From assembly GCF_006438725.1 (NCBI RefSeq), contig NZ_RCZD01000005.1, positions 104,380-168,379 of the forward strand: 64,000 nt of DNA, read 5' to 3'. The notes beneath the pieces are model-generated. The model was not told the origin of the DNA, made no database searches, and saw only the letters and a list, made by a program, of their open reading frames with translations. The stretch is from Ewingella americana. Its GTDB lineage: Bacteria; Pseudomonadota; Gammaproteobacteria; Enterobacterales; Enterobacteriaceae. The number at the start of each line of letters is the position of its first letter. Position 1 is the stretch's first letter. Shown one piece after another: positions 30,094 through 43,133 of the stretch. The position numbers and the translations under genes are program-made.

Positions 30094-30558
30094 TCAGTCG
30101 TTATTCATCACCACCTGGTGCTCGAACTCTTTTTCACAATATTTGCATTGCAGATGCACGTTCCCCTGACGCTTTTTCACCGTAAAACTTGATGCCACCG
30201 GCTCCGAGCGGCTGATGCAATTGCTGTTCGGGCAGCGCAATACGCCTTCGATATGGTCAGGCAGCGTCGGCATCAACTTCTTCACCACTTCATAATTGTC
30301 AATGCGGTTGACCGTGGCGTTTGGTGCATAGACAGCCAGCTGGTTCACCTGTTGCTCGGTCAGGAACGTGTTCTCGATTTTGATCAGATCTTTGCGGCCA
30401 AGCTCGTTGGACGGCAGATTCAGGCCGATGGTGATGCGTTGATCGGTTTCGGTCAACTTAAACAGCGACAGCAATTTGAAGCCGATTTGTGCCGGAATAT
30501 GGTCAATCACCGTGCCGCATTTGATGGCTTCAACCTGAAGTTTATTGTCGTGAGTCAT
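30094..30558 (-). CDS. pyrI: Aspartate carbamoyltransferase regulatory subunit PyrI
   Basis: 154 residues. Binds CTP/ATP and bridges the catalytic trimers of ATCase. N-terminal allosteric domain ([22 protein letters not shown]) and C-terminal zinc domain with the four ligands at Cys109, Cys114, Cys138 and Cys141, the positions known in E. coli. It lies 18 bases after pyrB in the same operon. Confidence 0.98.
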   Translation of the reverse strand: MTHDNKLQVEAIKCGTVIDHIPAQIGFKLLSLFKLTETDQRITIGLNLPSNELGRKDLIKIENTFLTEQQVNQLAVYAPNATVNRIDNYEVVKKLMPTLPDHIEGVLRCPNSNCISRSEPVASSFTVKKRQGNVHLQCKYCEKEFEHQVVMNND

Positions 30559-30576
30559 TCTGTTTTCTCCTCAAGT

Positions 30577-31512
30577 TTAGTGGGCGGTATCGGCATTCAA
30601 AACCAGTGCCAGCAGGGCCTGACGGGCAAAAATCCCGTTTCCAGCTTGCTGGAAGTACCAGGCATAAGGGGTTTTATCGACGTCGGTGGTGATTTCGTCA
30701 ATACGCGGCAACGGATGCAGCACTTTCAGGTGCGGCTGGGCACCGGCCAGGTCGGCGGCGCGCAGAACAAATTGCGCTTTGACGTTGGCGTATTCGGACG
30801 GATCCAGACGCTCTTTTTGCACGCGGGTCATGTAGAGAATATCCAGCTCGGGCACCACGTCGTCGATGCTTTCATGCAGGCTGTATTCAATGCCTTTCTC
30901 TTCCAGCAGGGAGAGGATATAGCCCGGCATGGCCAGTGCGTCGGGGGCGATAAAGTAGAAACGGTTGCCTTTGAATTTCGCCAGTGCCTGCGCCAGTGAG
31001 TGGACCGTGCGGCCATATTTCAGGTCACCGACCATGGCAATGTTGATGTTATCGAGGCGGCCCTGGGTTTCACGGATGGTGAACAGGTCGAGCAGGGTTT
31101 GCGTCGGGTGCTGGTTGGCACCATCACCGGCGTTCAGTACCGGAATGCCACCAGAGAACTCAGTCGCCAGACGCGCTGCGCCCTCCTGCGGGTGGCGCAT
31201 GACAATGGCATCAACGTAAGTGCTAATCACCGAGATGGTGTCCGCCAGTGTTTCCCCTTTCTTGCCAAGCGAGGTGTTCGAACCATCGGCGAAACCTACC
31301 ACAGACGCGCCAAGGCGGTGCATCGAGCTTTCAAACGACAGGCGTGTGCGGGTAGAGGCCTCAAAGAAACAGCTGGCGATCACTTTATGTTTCAACAGTT
31401 CAGGTTGCGGATTGGCTTTCAGACTGGCGGCGGTGTCGAGCACCAGCTCCAGCTCTTCACGGCTGAGATCGTTGATTGAGATAATGTGTTTTTGGTACAG
31501 CGGATTGGCCAT
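30577..31512 (-). CDS. pyrB: Aspartate carbamoyltransferase catalytic subunit PyrB
   Basis: First committed step of pyrimidine synthesis: carbamoyl phosphate plus aspartate to carbamoyl aspartate. 311 residues. Carbamoyl-phosphate motif STRTRLSFE, the 80s-loop [21 protein letters not shown], and HPLPRIDEI near the C-terminus. I use the ATG at 31512 ([15 protein letters not shown]), the E. coli start; the frame extends further upstream without similarity. Expression is controlled by the pyrL attenuator just upstream. Confidence 0.98.
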   Translation of the reverse strand: MANPLYQKHIISINDLSREELELVLDTAASLKANPQPELLKHKVIASCFFEASTRTRLSFESSMHRLGASVVGFADGSNTSLGKKGETLADTISVISTYVDAIVMRHPQEGAARLATEFSGGIPVLNAGDGANQHPTQTLLDLFTIRETQGRLDNINIAMVGDLKYGRTVHSLAQALAKFKGNRFYFIAPDALAMPGYILSLLEEKGIEYSLHESIDDVVPELDILYMTRVQKERLDPSEYANVKAQFVLRAADLAGAQPHLKVLHPLPRIDEITTDVDKTPYAWYFQQAGNGIFARQALLALVLNADTAH

Positions 31513-31568
31513 TGTCACTTCCTCTACTTGTCTGCTTGGGCTATCGATTCTCAAATTTTGGACAAAAA

Positions 31569-31592
31569 AAAGCCCCTTTAAAAAGGGGCTTT
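31569..31592 (-). terminator. pyrBI attenuator (UTP-sensitive terminator)
   Basis: Minus-strand stem AAAGCCCCTTT/AAAGGGGCTTT with a run of eight U, overlapping the 3' end of the pyrL leader frame. Translating ribosomes that follow polymerase closely at low UTP would block this hairpin, as in E. coli pyrBI. Confidence 0.93.
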
Positions 31593-31694
31593 CATCAGAT
31601 CGGCAATGCAACGGAAGAACAACGGCAGCGGACTGCCTTCTGGCACAGTGTTTTGTGACTGTTTTTGAACACAGCAAACCTGTCGATTGTTCAT
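31578..31694 (-). CDS. pyrL: pyrBI operon leader peptide PyrL
   Basis: 38-codon leader frame beginning [12 protein letters not shown], preceded by GGGAGA, and ending inside the attenuator stem. Its codons over the RNA stretch before the hairpin include PLPLFFRC, similar in character to the PFFFP stretch of E. coli PyrL, where U-rich RNA causes UTP-dependent pausing. The sequence is diverged and shorter than the 44-residue E. coli leader, but position and architecture agree. Confidence 0.85.
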   Translation of the reverse strand: MNNRQVCCVQKQSQNTVPEGSPLPLFFRCIADLMKAPF

Positions 31695-31860
31695 GGGTTC
31701 TCCCGGCAAATTGTCGCGCATTATACGCCCGTGATTGACGACATCAAGTGGAAAAATCACACACAGGCAATCGATTGGCTTCCGGCCAGCACTGAGACAA
31801 AAACTGTTAACTGGATCAAGTGATGGTTTCTCCGGGTGCATTATCATGCGATAACATTGA

Positions 31861-34111
<2,251 letters not shown>

Positions 34112-34256
34112 AAGCGGGCCCTTTTTCTTACTTCTCTGCCTGAAGGCGGCAAAAGAAGAAGTGCTTTCTAAAAAGGTTAGTTGAAAAAGTGGCATTTTGG
34201 CGGGGATATGACGTGAAAAACTGCAATGTTATGTAAAACGAGTGAGGATTATTACC

Positions 34257-34300
34257 GAAAAAAATGACCCGACGCGCGGTTAAAGCAGGGCGTCGGGTCA
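34257..34300 (-). terminator. argI terminator
   Basis: Minus-strand stem TGACCCGACG/CGTCGGGTCA followed by a run of seven T, starting a few bases after the argI stop. Confidence 0.87.
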
Positions 34301-34307
34301 GGGGAGA

Positions 34308-35315
34308 TCAGAGAGAGCCAAGTGTGGCGACCATCACGGCTTTAATGGTGTGCAGGCGGTTTTCTGCCTGATCAAACACCACGCTGTGCGGGGATTCGAA
34401 CACTTCATCGGTCACTTCCATACCGCCATGCAGACCATACTCTTCGGCCATTTTTTTGCCGAGCGTGGTCTGGTCGTCATGGAAAGCGGGCAGGCAGTGC
34501 AGGAATTTCACCTGTGGATTACCCGTCAGGGCCAGCATCGCACTGTTCACCTGGTAAGCACGCAGTAAGCTGATACGCTCTTTCCAGGTCTCTTTCGGCT
34601 CGCCCATCGACACCCAGACGTCGGTGTAGAGGAAGTCAGCCTCTTTCACGCCGGTCGTAATATCTTCAGTCAGCAGGATATTGCCGCCATTCTCCTGAGC
34701 CAGATGTTGGCAGGTGGCAACCAGTTCGGCATCCGGCCAGCAGGCTGTCGGTGCCACGAGACGTAAATCCAGGCCGCACAGCGCCGCAGCCTCCAGCAGC
34801 GAATTCCCCATATTGTTACGCGCATCGCCCAGATAGGCGAGTTTCATGCCCTCAAGCGGCTGGCCAGGTAGCTGCTCTTGCATCGTCAGCAGGTCGGCCA
34901 GCAGCTGTGTTGGGTGGAATTCGTTGGTCAGGCCGTTCCAGACCGGCACGCCGGAGAATTCTGCCAGCATCTCGACCTTGTCCTGACCAAAACCGCGATA
35001 TTGAATAGCGTCGTACATCCGCCCCAGCACGCGTGCGGTGTCTTTCATCGATTCTTTATGGCCGATCTGGCTACCGCTTGGGCCAAGGTAAGTGACCCTG
35101 GCACCTTGATCATAAGCGGCAACTTCGAAAGAGCATCGGGTACGGGTAGAGTCTTTTTCGAAGATGAGCGCGATGTTTTTCCCTTGCAGGTGGGCTTTCT
35201 CAGTGCCGTTTTTCTTTGCGGCTTTTAGCTCAGCGGAGAGCTGGAGAAGGGATGAAATGTCCGACGGGGTAAAATCCAGTAACCTGAGAAAATGACGTTT
35301 ACTCAAAAGACTCAT
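34308..35315 (-). CDS. argI: Ornithine carbamoyltransferase
   Basis: Converts ornithine and carbamoyl phosphate to citrulline in arginine synthesis. 335 residues. Carbamoyl-phosphate motif [26 protein letters not shown], ornithine loop [11 protein letters not shown], and [10 protein letters not shown] with the catalytic Cys. I use the ATG at 35315 ([10 protein letters not shown]), five codons inside the longest frame. Position between yjgK and rraB equals E. coli argI. Two ARG boxes lie upstream. Confidence 0.97.
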   Translation of the reverse strand: MSLLSKRHFLRLLDFTPSDISSLLQLSAELKAAKKNGTEKAHLQGKNIALIFEKDSTRTRCSFEVAAYDQGARVTYLGPSGSQIGHKESMKDTARVLGRMYDAIQYRGFGQDKVEMLAEFSGVPVWNGLTNEFHPTQLLADLLTMQEQLPGQPLEGMKLAYLGDARNNMGNSLLEAAALCGLDLRLVAPTACWPDAELVATCQHLAQENGGNILLTEDITTGVKEADFLYTDVWVSMGEPKETWKERISLLRAYQVNSAMLALTGNPQVKFLHCLPAFHDDQTTLGKKMAEEYGLHGGMEVTDEVFESPHSVVFDQAENRLHTIKAVMVATLGSL

Positions 35316-35358
35316 GGTGTTTCTCTCCAATGTTTTTGCATTTCAGAATACATTTTAT

Positions 35359-35397
35359 GATGAATATAAATTCAATTTATATGTATGAATATGCAAT
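35359..35397. promoter_or_regulatory. Tandem ARG boxes (ArgR operator) for argI
   Basis: Two 18-bp sites, 35359-35376 and 35380-35397, three bases apart. The first contains the perfect core TGAATATAAATTCA; the second fits TG-N-AT-N4-AT-N-CA. This spacing is the standard arrangement for an ArgR hexamer, and the sites lie 44-82 bp before the argI start. Confidence 0.85.
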
Positions 35398-35497
35398 TAC
35401 AACCCCGAAATAAAAACTTTGTCGTTTATAGTGGAGGCTGGCCCTTCGCTGTGTGAAAATAGCGCCCAGATACGTCACATTGATTGAGGACAGAGGC

Positions 35498-35932
35498 ATG
35501 GCAAATCGTGAATTGCTGGAAGAACAACGTGAAGAAACCCGCTTAATCATCGAAGAACTGCTGGAAGATGGCAGCGATCCTGACGCGCTTTACACTATCG
35601 AGCACCACTTATCTTCAGAGAATTTCGACGTTCTGGAGAAAGCGGCGGTTGAAGCTTTCAAATTGGGTTATGAAGTGACCGACGCGGAAGAGTTGGAAGT
35701 TGAAGATGGCACTACCGTGATGTGCTGCGACGTGATCAGCGAAATTGCGCTGAATGCCGAACAAATCGACGTACAGGTTGAGCAACTGATGAACCTGGCC
35801 GAAGCTCAGGGCGTCAACTACGACGGCTGGGGGACTTACTTCGAAGGTGACGACGAAGATGAAGACGGCGAAGAAGGCGATGAAGAAGAAGGCGATGTCA
35901 TCGACGCAGATGATGACGGCAAACGTCATTAA
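35498..35932 (+). CDS. rraB: Regulator of ribonuclease activity B (RraB)
   Basis: 144-residue acidic protein that binds RNase E and modulates degradosome action. [37 protein letters not shown] at the N-terminus and the very acidic tail ([18 protein letters not shown]) are as in E. coli RraB. The start at 35498 follows an AGAGG Shine-Dalgarno; the longer frame from 35453 is not supported. It is divergent from argI, as in E. coli. Confidence 0.96.
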   Translation: MANRELLEEQREETRLIIEELLEDGSDPDALYTIEHHLSSENFDVLEKAAVEAFKLGYEVTDAEELEVEDGTTVMCCDVISEIALNAEQIDVQVEQLMNLAEAQGVNYDGWGTYFEGDDEDEDGEEGDEEEGDVIDADDDGKRH

Positions 35933-35940
35933 TCTTTGGG

Positions 35941-35974
35941 ATAACGCCTTTTAGACTGTTCTTCAGGGCGTTAT
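35941..35974 (+). terminator. Possible rraB terminator
   Basis: ATAACGCC and GGCGTTAT form an 8-bp stem about ten bases after the rraB stop, with a weak T-tract. Confidence 0.5.
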
Positions 35975-36080
35975 TGTCGCAGCCAGTTTGCGCCCGGCCA
36001 GCGCGGAGGAACCGCAGCGTACAGTCAGTACGTGAGGATTCTGAGCACTGCCCGGGGGCAAAATGGCAAGTAAAATAGCC
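35973..36080. repeat. Dispersed intergenic repeat, copy A
   Basis: About 108 bp between rraB and the bgl gene, similar in order and sequence to 46549-46643. Shared blocks: ATTGTCGCAGCCAGTTTG, GGAACCG, AGTACGTGA, GAGCACTGCCC and CAAAATGGCAAGTAAAAT. Copy A has about 13 extra bases around a partial duplication of the AGTACGTGAGG block. No frame codes for protein. Likely a genus-specific repetitive element comparable to ERIC or REP. Confidence 0.8.
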
Positions 36081-36094
36081 CAGCCAATATTTAC

Positions 36095-37537
<1,443 letters not shown>

Positions 37538-37590
37538 TCAATCTCCCTAATTTTGGGTGGAAAACTTCCACCCAATGTACAAAATATTCA

Positions 37591-39129
37591 TCAAGCCTGG
37601 TTCAGTTGTGCCTGGGGTGTTGATGGGGCGGCGGCTTTTGCGCTGGCTTTCGGTGCAGCTTCCACTTCATCGTTGAAGCCCACCAGATAGGTGAACACCG
37701 CGCCAAGCACGAACGCGACGGTTATCGACAGCAGGAAGCCGAGGAACTGGGTCATATGACCCTCTTTGAAGAACACCGGCAGAACCGCAATGCCCGGCAG
37801 GCAGTAGCTCCAGGAGACAGCATGGAATGAACCGGCAATGGCACCGCCAATCCCCCCCGCCGCGCAGCTGCACAGGAACGGTTTTTTCAACCGCAGCGCC
37901 ACACCATAAATGGCGGGTTCTGTTATTCCAAACAGGCCGGTGATGCCCGCAGACAGCGAGATACCTTTCATGTCGCGGTTACGGGTTTTCAGGTAAACGC
38001 CGAACATGGTGCCGGTCATGGCGAAGACCGCTGAAGCCTGCAGGCCGGTGAAGGTGTCATAACCCAGCGTGGCGTAGTTGCCGACGGTAACCGGCGTAAT
38101 GCCCCAGTGCACGCCGAGCGTAACCAGTGGTTGCCAGAATGCACCGACCACAAAGCCTGCGACGACCGGGCTGAGATTGTAGAGGGTGTTGTAAACGCCG
38201 CCGATAGCACCACCAATCAGGTTACCGACCGGGCCGAATACCAGCAGTGTGAGTGGCACCATGATGGCGATACAGAACATTGGGGTGAACAGATTGCGCA
38301 CCACACCTGGCAGAATACGTTCGAAGAAGCGTTCAATGTAGGACATCGCCCAGACCATCAAAATGATCGGAATGACCGACGCGGTATAACTCAGGTATTG
38401 CACTGGAATGCCAAAGAAATCCAGCGTCGGCGACGAAAGCGGAATGCCAGCGATGTTATTGAGAATATGCGCGATCTGCGGGTTGCTCAGTGCTTCGTGC
38501 ATCAATTGCTGCATCGCAGGGTCGGCCGAGTTGACGGTGGCAATCTTATTGGCCGTCAGCATATTCATGTAGTCAGGGCTTATCAGCGCGCAGGCACTGA
38601 TCACCGCTGAAAACGGGTTAACGTTGAATTTTTTGGCGGCGGTGAACGCGACCAGTACCGGCAGGAAGGTGAAGCCGGTCCATGAAACGAAGTTCAGAAT
38701 ACGGTAAGTACCGCTGGCGGCATCCATCCAACCGATAGCGGCGAGGAAAGAGATGATGCCCTGTAAAATCCCGCAGGCGGCCAGCGGATAGAGGAAGGGG
38801 GCGAATATGCTGGAGATGATATCCATCAGGCGACTGACGATACCGACTTTGGGTGCGGCGACCGGCGCGTTTTCATCAAGGGTAATGATTTTCAGCACTT
38901 GCTTATAAGCATCGCTGACGTGATTCCCTATCACCACCTGCATCTGGCCGCCGGCTTCAATCACCGTGATCACACCTTTGACGCGTTTTAACTCTTCTTT
39001 TTCGACAGCACTATTATCTTTTAAAATAAAACGTAATCGGGTTGCACAATGTGTGACGCTAATCACGTTATTATCGCCGCCGATGTATTTCAAAATATCC
39101 TGAGCAGTCTGAGCGTAATCAATCGCCAT
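37591..39129 (-). CDS. PTS beta-glucoside transporter, EIIBC
   Basis: 512 residues. EIIB domain at the N-terminus with the phosphorylated Cys28 in VTHCATRLRFILKD, then a membrane EIIC domain (about 100-475) with GITEPAIYGVALRLKKPF. The C-terminus ends in an Ala/Pro-rich tail and lacks an EIIA domain, so a separate IIA-Glc-type protein must donate phosphate, as for AscF. Cellobiose/arbutin/salicin are likely substrates by family. Transcribed before the glucosidase gene. Confidence 0.92.
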   Translation of the reverse strand: MAIDYAQTAQDILKYIGGDNNVISVTHCATRLRFILKDNSAVEKEELKRVKGVITVIEAGGQMQVVIGNHVSDAYKQVLKIITLDENAPVAAPKVGIVSRLMDIISSIFAPFLYPLAACGILQGIISFLAAIGWMDAASGTYRILNFVSWTGFTFLPVLVAFTAAKKFNVNPFSAVISACALISPDYMNMLTANKIATVNSADPAMQQLMHEALSNPQIAHILNNIAGIPLSSPTLDFFGIPVQYLSYTASVIPIILMVWAMSYIERFFERILPGVVRNLFTPMFCIAIMVPLTLLVFGPVGNLIGGAIGGVYNTLYNLSPVVAGFVVGAFWQPLVTLGVHWGITPVTVGNYATLGYDTFTGLQASAVFAMTGTMFGVYLKTRNRDMKGISLSAGITGLFGITEPAIYGVALRLKKPFLCSCAAGGIGGAIAGSFHAVSWSYCLPGIAVLPVFFKEGHMTQFLGFLLSITVAFVLGAVFTYLVGFNDEVEAAPKASAKAAAPSTPQAQLNQA

Positions 39130-39310
39130 TATAATTCTCCTGATACCCTTCGTGTTTGAAGCTGCAGCTTTAATTGCGCGGGTATGATTTTTATATAGAG
39201 GTAAGATTATTATTAATATTTTTTAGGCTTCGGGCGGGAGTGTAGCAAAAGGAGAAATGAAGTCACGATATAACAAAACACATTATTTGGTAGATGTCAC
39301 ATGTGTAAAA

Positions 39311-39331
39311 CGCCCTGTTTTATTTAGGGCG
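39311..39331 (-). terminator. Terminator overlapping the rpiR-type stop codon
   Basis: Minus-strand stem CGCCCT/AGGGCG followed by four T. The TAA stop of the regulator gene lies in the loop. It separates regulator and PTS transcription. Confidence 0.75.
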
Positions 39332-40093
39332 GGGAACAATGCCGGATGTAATTAGCGTTGGAAGTTTTTTGCCGATGGTTTCGATAATATACAAAACGGG
39401 GATCTGCGTCGTAATATTATAGTGGCCTTCCAGCAAGATAGGCGGCATGTGGTAGGAGATGTTAAGGTCCGCCATGCGTGCCAGTGTCGAGTTTTCGCTG
39501 TTGGTCAGACTGATGATTTTGCAGTTTTGCAGGCTAAACTGGCTGGCAATGCGGATAATTTCTTCGGTTTCACCAGAAACTGAAAGAATAATGGCAATGG
39601 CATCCTGATACATATCGCTGTTAATTGGATAATAAGGGTCATCGATATAAGTGCTGAACTTGCCAATATTAGAGAAAAACCGTGCGCTGTATTTTCCCAA
39701 TGCTCCGGAGGTGCCAATGCCGACGAATATAATACGACGCGTTGCGGCTATTTGCGTGGCAGCCAGATCTAACAGTTCATCGAATTCACTGTTATTAATG
39801 CTTTTAAAATAGCTGATGATCTCACTGATGCCAAATGAGACCGGAGGTTTCTCGTCATGTTCCAGATGTAATTTAAAACGAATTCTGAATTCCGAATAAC
39901 CCTCACAATGCATTTTTTTGCAAAAACGCAATACGGTCGTGGTGGAAACACCGGCGACATCAGCGAGTTCACGGATCGTCATGTACATGACCTTATCCGT
40001 ATTTTTAATGATGGTGTTGTAGACCATCAACTCTAATTCATTCAGCGTCGAAATTTCTTTATAAGTGAACATGCTGATGCCTGAACCTTTCAT
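39320..40093 (-). CDS. RpiR-family transcriptional regulator of the beta-glucoside locus
   Basis: 257 residues. N-terminal HTH_6 domain (TIRELADVAGVSTTTVLRFCKKMHCEGYSEFRIRF) and a SIS sugar-phosphate-binding domain (RIIFVGIGTSGALGKYSARFFSNIG, ISVSGETEEIIRIAS). Upstream of and codirectional with the PTS and 6-phospho-beta-glucosidase genes, so probably their regulator with a phosphorylated sugar as effector. Base composition is AT-richer than the neighbours. The start is uncertain: an internal ATG at 40072 (MFTYKEIS) is equally plausible. Confidence 0.88.
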   Translation of the reverse strand: MKGSGISMFTYKEISTLNELELMVYNTIIKNTDKVMYMTIRELADVAGVSTTTVLRFCKKMHCEGYSEFRIRFKLHLEHDEKPPVSFGISEIISYFKSINNSEFDELLDLAATQIAATRRIIFVGIGTSGALGKYSARFFSNIGKFSTYIDDPYYPINSDMYQDAIAIILSVSGETEEIIRIASQFSLQNCKIISLTNSENSTLARMADLNISYHMPPILLEGHYNITTQIPVLYIIETIGKKLPTLITSGIVPRPK

Positions 40094-40108
40094 TAACTGT
40101 GTTAATCA

Positions 40109-40621
40109 TTATAGGTGTTTCAGCATGGTGACTTCGCAATCAGTATGACCGGTGCTACCGAGTGCGCTATCAATATGGGCAAAGCCTAAACGCTCATACA
40201 AAGCGACCGCCTGCGTCAGGCTGGCCGTAGTTTCTAAATAACAGCGTGAAAAAGCCTGCGTGCGGGCGAACTCCATCGCTTGCAAAGCCAGTTTTTTGGC
40301 CAAACCCTGGCCGCGTAATGAAGGAAGAAAATACATCTTCTGTAATTCGCACAAATCCGCTTCTGCGCCGCTTAAGGGTGCCACGCCGCCGCCGCCTGCA
40401 ATTTGCCCATCGAGTTCTACCACCCAGTAGGCAGAGCGTGGCTGGCTGTAAGTCTCGTAGAGATGGTCGAGATTCGGGTCAGCTACCGTATAGCCTTTAT
40501 CAGCCGTCAGGCCGAACTCAGCGGACACATGGCGGATGACGTTAGCAATGGCGGCATTATCTTCTGCCCGGATAGGGCGCACCAGCAGTCTCAGGGGCGT
40601 TGCGGTAGACATATTGCTCAC
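40109..40621 (-). CDS. yjgM: GNAT-family N-acetyltransferase YjgM
   Basis: 170 residues. GNAT fold with [20 protein letters not shown], motif A region [25 protein letters not shown] (RGQGLAK acetyl-CoA loop) and [12 protein letters not shown]. Takes the yjgM place between rraB and yjgN. Substrate not visible. An alternative start at Met4 (40612) is possible. Confidence 0.9.
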   Translation of the reverse strand: MSNMSTATPLRLLVRPIRAEDNAAIANVIRHVSAEFGLTADKGYTVADPNLDHLYETYSQPRSAYWVVELDGQIAGGGGVAPLSGAEADLCELQKMYFLPSLRGQGLAKKLALQAMEFARTQAFSRCYLETTASLTQAVALYERLGFAHIDSALGSTGHTDCEVTMLKHL

Positions 40622-40869
40622 TCGTTTTTTTATAGGCTTAACAAGGTTCAGTCCGACTTAATACCATCTAAAGGCGCGCAGATGCAACGCTCCCCGCACA
40701 TCCCCTCGTTTTTAGCCTTGTAATGAGAATCTTTTTCATCTGAATTGTAAATAATTCATTGCCTGAATGTATACGTGCATGATTAAATCTTCAACGTTCC
40801 ACTGGGTACTTATCCTCTCTTTTTTTGAAGAGAGAGGGTTTCTTATTGCTTTCAGGACGAAAGATAAAA

Positions 40870-42060
40870 ATGTCTGATAATAAACAACTTAACGAGTCAT
40901 ACCATGCGGTTCGTTTTCATGGCAGGGGTGGGGAATATTTCGCGATTTGGTTAGTCAATGCCTTACTGACCATTATCACATTAGGTATTTACTCCGCATG
41001 GGCGACGGTGAGACGACGTCGTTATTTCCTGGGAAATACTGAGATTAATGGCGATCGTTTCGATTATCACGCGAAGCCAATGCAAATATTGAAAGGGCGT
41101 TTGCTGGTCGTGGCCGGAATCATCGTGTTTTATATTCTGGTGGCTCTCATGCCGCAATTGGCACTGGTCTTTGTACTGGCGTTTCTGGCACTGTTGCCGT
41201 GGGTCATTATCCGCAGCTGGCGCTATAACGCCATCATGACCAGCTACCGTGGCGTGCGTTTTAACTATCACTGCAAAGTGGGGCGCGCCTACTGGACTAT
41301 GTATCTGTGCCCGATTTTGCTGATACTGGCGCTCTATTTGCCGGTTGCCATCATCATTATGGCCGTCGTGCAGACCGGCAGTATTACTGCGATGTTGCTG
41401 TCCGCGCTGATTGTCGTTGTGGGTCTGATATTAGGTGTTGCTGCTGTGCAAGGTATTATCAGCGCCATGCAGCACGATTTGTACGTGAATAATATGTTCT
41501 TCGGCAATGCGCCATTCCAGGCGTCATTAAAGAAAAAAGCCTTTATTAAATTCAGTCTGCTCGGTCTATTGCTGTTTGTACCTTTCCTGATTGCAGCGTT
41601 CTGGCTGATGGGCTCATTTATCGTGACCCTTTATCAGATTGCTATGATGGGGGATATCTCCACTGATACTACCAACGCCATTATGATGAGTTATTTCTTT
41701 AGATTCTTTATGTCGATGGTCATTATCTTCGTGGGTGCATTGGTGGTAGCCAGTTATCAGGTGGTGGCGATCCGTAATTACGTCTTTAACCAGACTAAAA
41801 TTGACGGCCACGTGCAGCTGCATTCATCGATGAAAACCCTGTCGTATCTCGGTCTGCTGTTCACCAACACGCTGATTGTGATCTTCTCGCTGGGTCTGGC
41901 GACGCCGGTGGCGCATGTGCGTTATGCGCGTTATATCGCTAATTGCACGGCGGTTGAGGGTGACCTTTCCCTGCTGAACGTGCAGGCGCACCATGACACC
42001 GCCAATACGGCAGTGGCGGAAGAAGTGGCGCAGGCGTTTGATCTTGGTGTCGGGATCTAA
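40870..42060 (+). CDS. yjgN: DUF898 inner membrane protein YjgN
   Basis: 396 residues with about eight membrane helices. Family marks: YHAVRFHGRGGEYFAIWLVNALLTIITLGIYSAWATVRRRRYFLGNT and a second copy of the motif near residues 330-370 (SYLGLLFTNTLIVIFSLGLATPVAHVRYARY). The start MSDNKQLNESYH at 40870 is chosen; codons from 40825 lack family character. The stop codon is three bases from the M48 peptidase start, so the two are cotranscribed. Function unknown. Confidence 0.93.
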   Translation: MSDNKQLNESYHAVRFHGRGGEYFAIWLVNALLTIITLGIYSAWATVRRRRYFLGNTEINGDRFDYHAKPMQILKGRLLVVAGIIVFYILVALMPQLALVFVLAFLALLPWVIIRSWRYNAIMTSYRGVRFNYHCKVGRAYWTMYLCPILLILALYLPVAIIIMAVVQTGSITAMLLSALIVVVGLILGVAAVQGIISAMQHDLYVNNMFFGNAPFQASLKKKAFIKFSLLGLLLFVPFLIAAFWLMGSFIVTLYQIAMMGDISTDTTNAIMMSYFFRFFMSMVIIFVGALVVASYQVVAIRNYVFNQTKIDGHVQLHSSMKTLSYLGLLFTNTLIVIFSLGLATPVAHVRYARYIANCTAVEGDLSLLNVQAHHDTANTAVAEEVAQAFDLGVGI

Positions 42061-42063
42061 TGC

Positions 42064-43083
42064 ATGACGCTTGAAGGCTTTTATCAGCCTCCCGGACGGG
42101 CAGCTCGCGAGGCTGCCCGTCTCTTTTTAGGCGATGAACAACGCCTGACGCTGTCCGCGCAGGACGTCACGCAGACGTTCACCTTGTCTGAGATCTCGGT
42201 ATCCGATGCGCTCGGTACCATTCCCCTGTTTCTCCTTTTTCCCGACGGCGGCCGTTTCGTGCCAGCCGACGACCCGGCTTTCCGCCACTGGTATCAGCAG
42301 CGGCGCAAACCCGGTCTGGTTTACCGCATGGAGAGCCACAAACGCGGCGTGATGGCCACCCTGCTGGCGACCTGTCTGCTGATTGTGTTCTACGTCTACG
42401 GTTTGCTGCCGTGGGCCAGTAACGCCATTGCGCTGCGCATACCGACCTCCGTCGAGCAAAGCGTGGGGCGTCATACTATGACGCTACTACAGGCCAGCGA
42501 TTTTAAACCGACGGCGCTGCCCGTGGCGCGACAAAAGCAAGTCGACGTCTTGTTCCAGCAAGTATTGCCTGATCTGCTGCGTGAGGGCCGTACGCCGGTT
42601 ACCCTCAGGCTGATGAACATTCCTGATGTCGCCAACGCTTTTATGCTGACCGACGGCACGCTGGTGCTCAGCGACAAGCTGGTGGCACTCAGCCCCAGCG
42701 ATGACGCGCTGGCGGCGGTGATGCTGCATGAGATGGCCCATCACGTTTACCGTCACCCGATGCGTATGCTGGTGCGCTCCTCGCTGGTGTCGCTCAGCCT
42801 GTTGTGGATGACCGGCGACGTCAGCGGTGTAGGCGATACGTTGTTACAGACGGCTTCTCTGGCTAACGAGTTGCAGTTCTCGCGCGGGATGGAGCAGGAG
42901 GCCGATGACTGGGCGATTATCGAAATGAAACGTCAGGGACGTTCACTGACGCAGATGGCCGGGATGTTCCGGCTGTTAGCGGCGGAGTCAAAAGATGAGC
43001 AGGGCAGCGGTTTGCCTGACTGGTTAAGTACGCACCCGGCCATGCAGTCGCGCATCGAACATATCGAAGCGGCGGCGCAATAA
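42064..43083 (+). CDS. M48-family zinc metallopeptidase, membrane-anchored
   Basis: 339 residues. Cytoplasmic-looking N-terminal part (about 1-95), one membrane helix (about 97-118), then an M48 (HtpX/Oma1-like) peptidase domain: zinc ligands His222 and His226 with catalytic Glu223 in MLHEMAHHVYRHP, third ligand Glu279 in EQEADDWAI. Directly follows yjgN. The pair DUF898-M48 recurs in proteobacteria to my knowledge, suggesting that the peptidase processes or controls YjgN or an envelope target. E. coli K-12 yjgN lacks this partner. Confidence 0.9.
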   Translation: MTLEGFYQPPGRAAREAARLFLGDEQRLTLSAQDVTQTFTLSEISVSDALGTIPLFLLFPDGGRFVPADDPAFRHWYQQRRKPGLVYRMESHKRGVMATLLATCLLIVFYVYGLLPWASNAIALRIPTSVEQSVGRHTMTLLQASDFKPTALPVARQKQVDVLFQQVLPDLLREGRTPVTLRLMNIPDVANAFMLTDGTLVLSDKLVALSPSDDALAAVMLHEMAHHVYRHPMRMLVRSSLVSLSLLWMTGDVSGVGDTLLQTASLANELQFSRGMEQEADDWAIIEMKRQGRSLTQMAGMFRLLAAESKDEQGSGLPDWLSTHPAMQSRIEHIEAAAQ

Positions 43084-43107
43084 AAAAGGCCGCTTTCGCG
43101 GCCTTTT
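43084..43107. terminator. Bidirectional terminator between M48 gene and valS
   Basis: AAAAGGCCGC and GCGGCCTTTT form a perfect 10-bp stem with a TTTC loop, overlapping the end of the M48 gene on the left. Confidence 0.9.
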
Positions 43108-43133
43108 CTTTACGACTTTCTTTTCACCAAACC

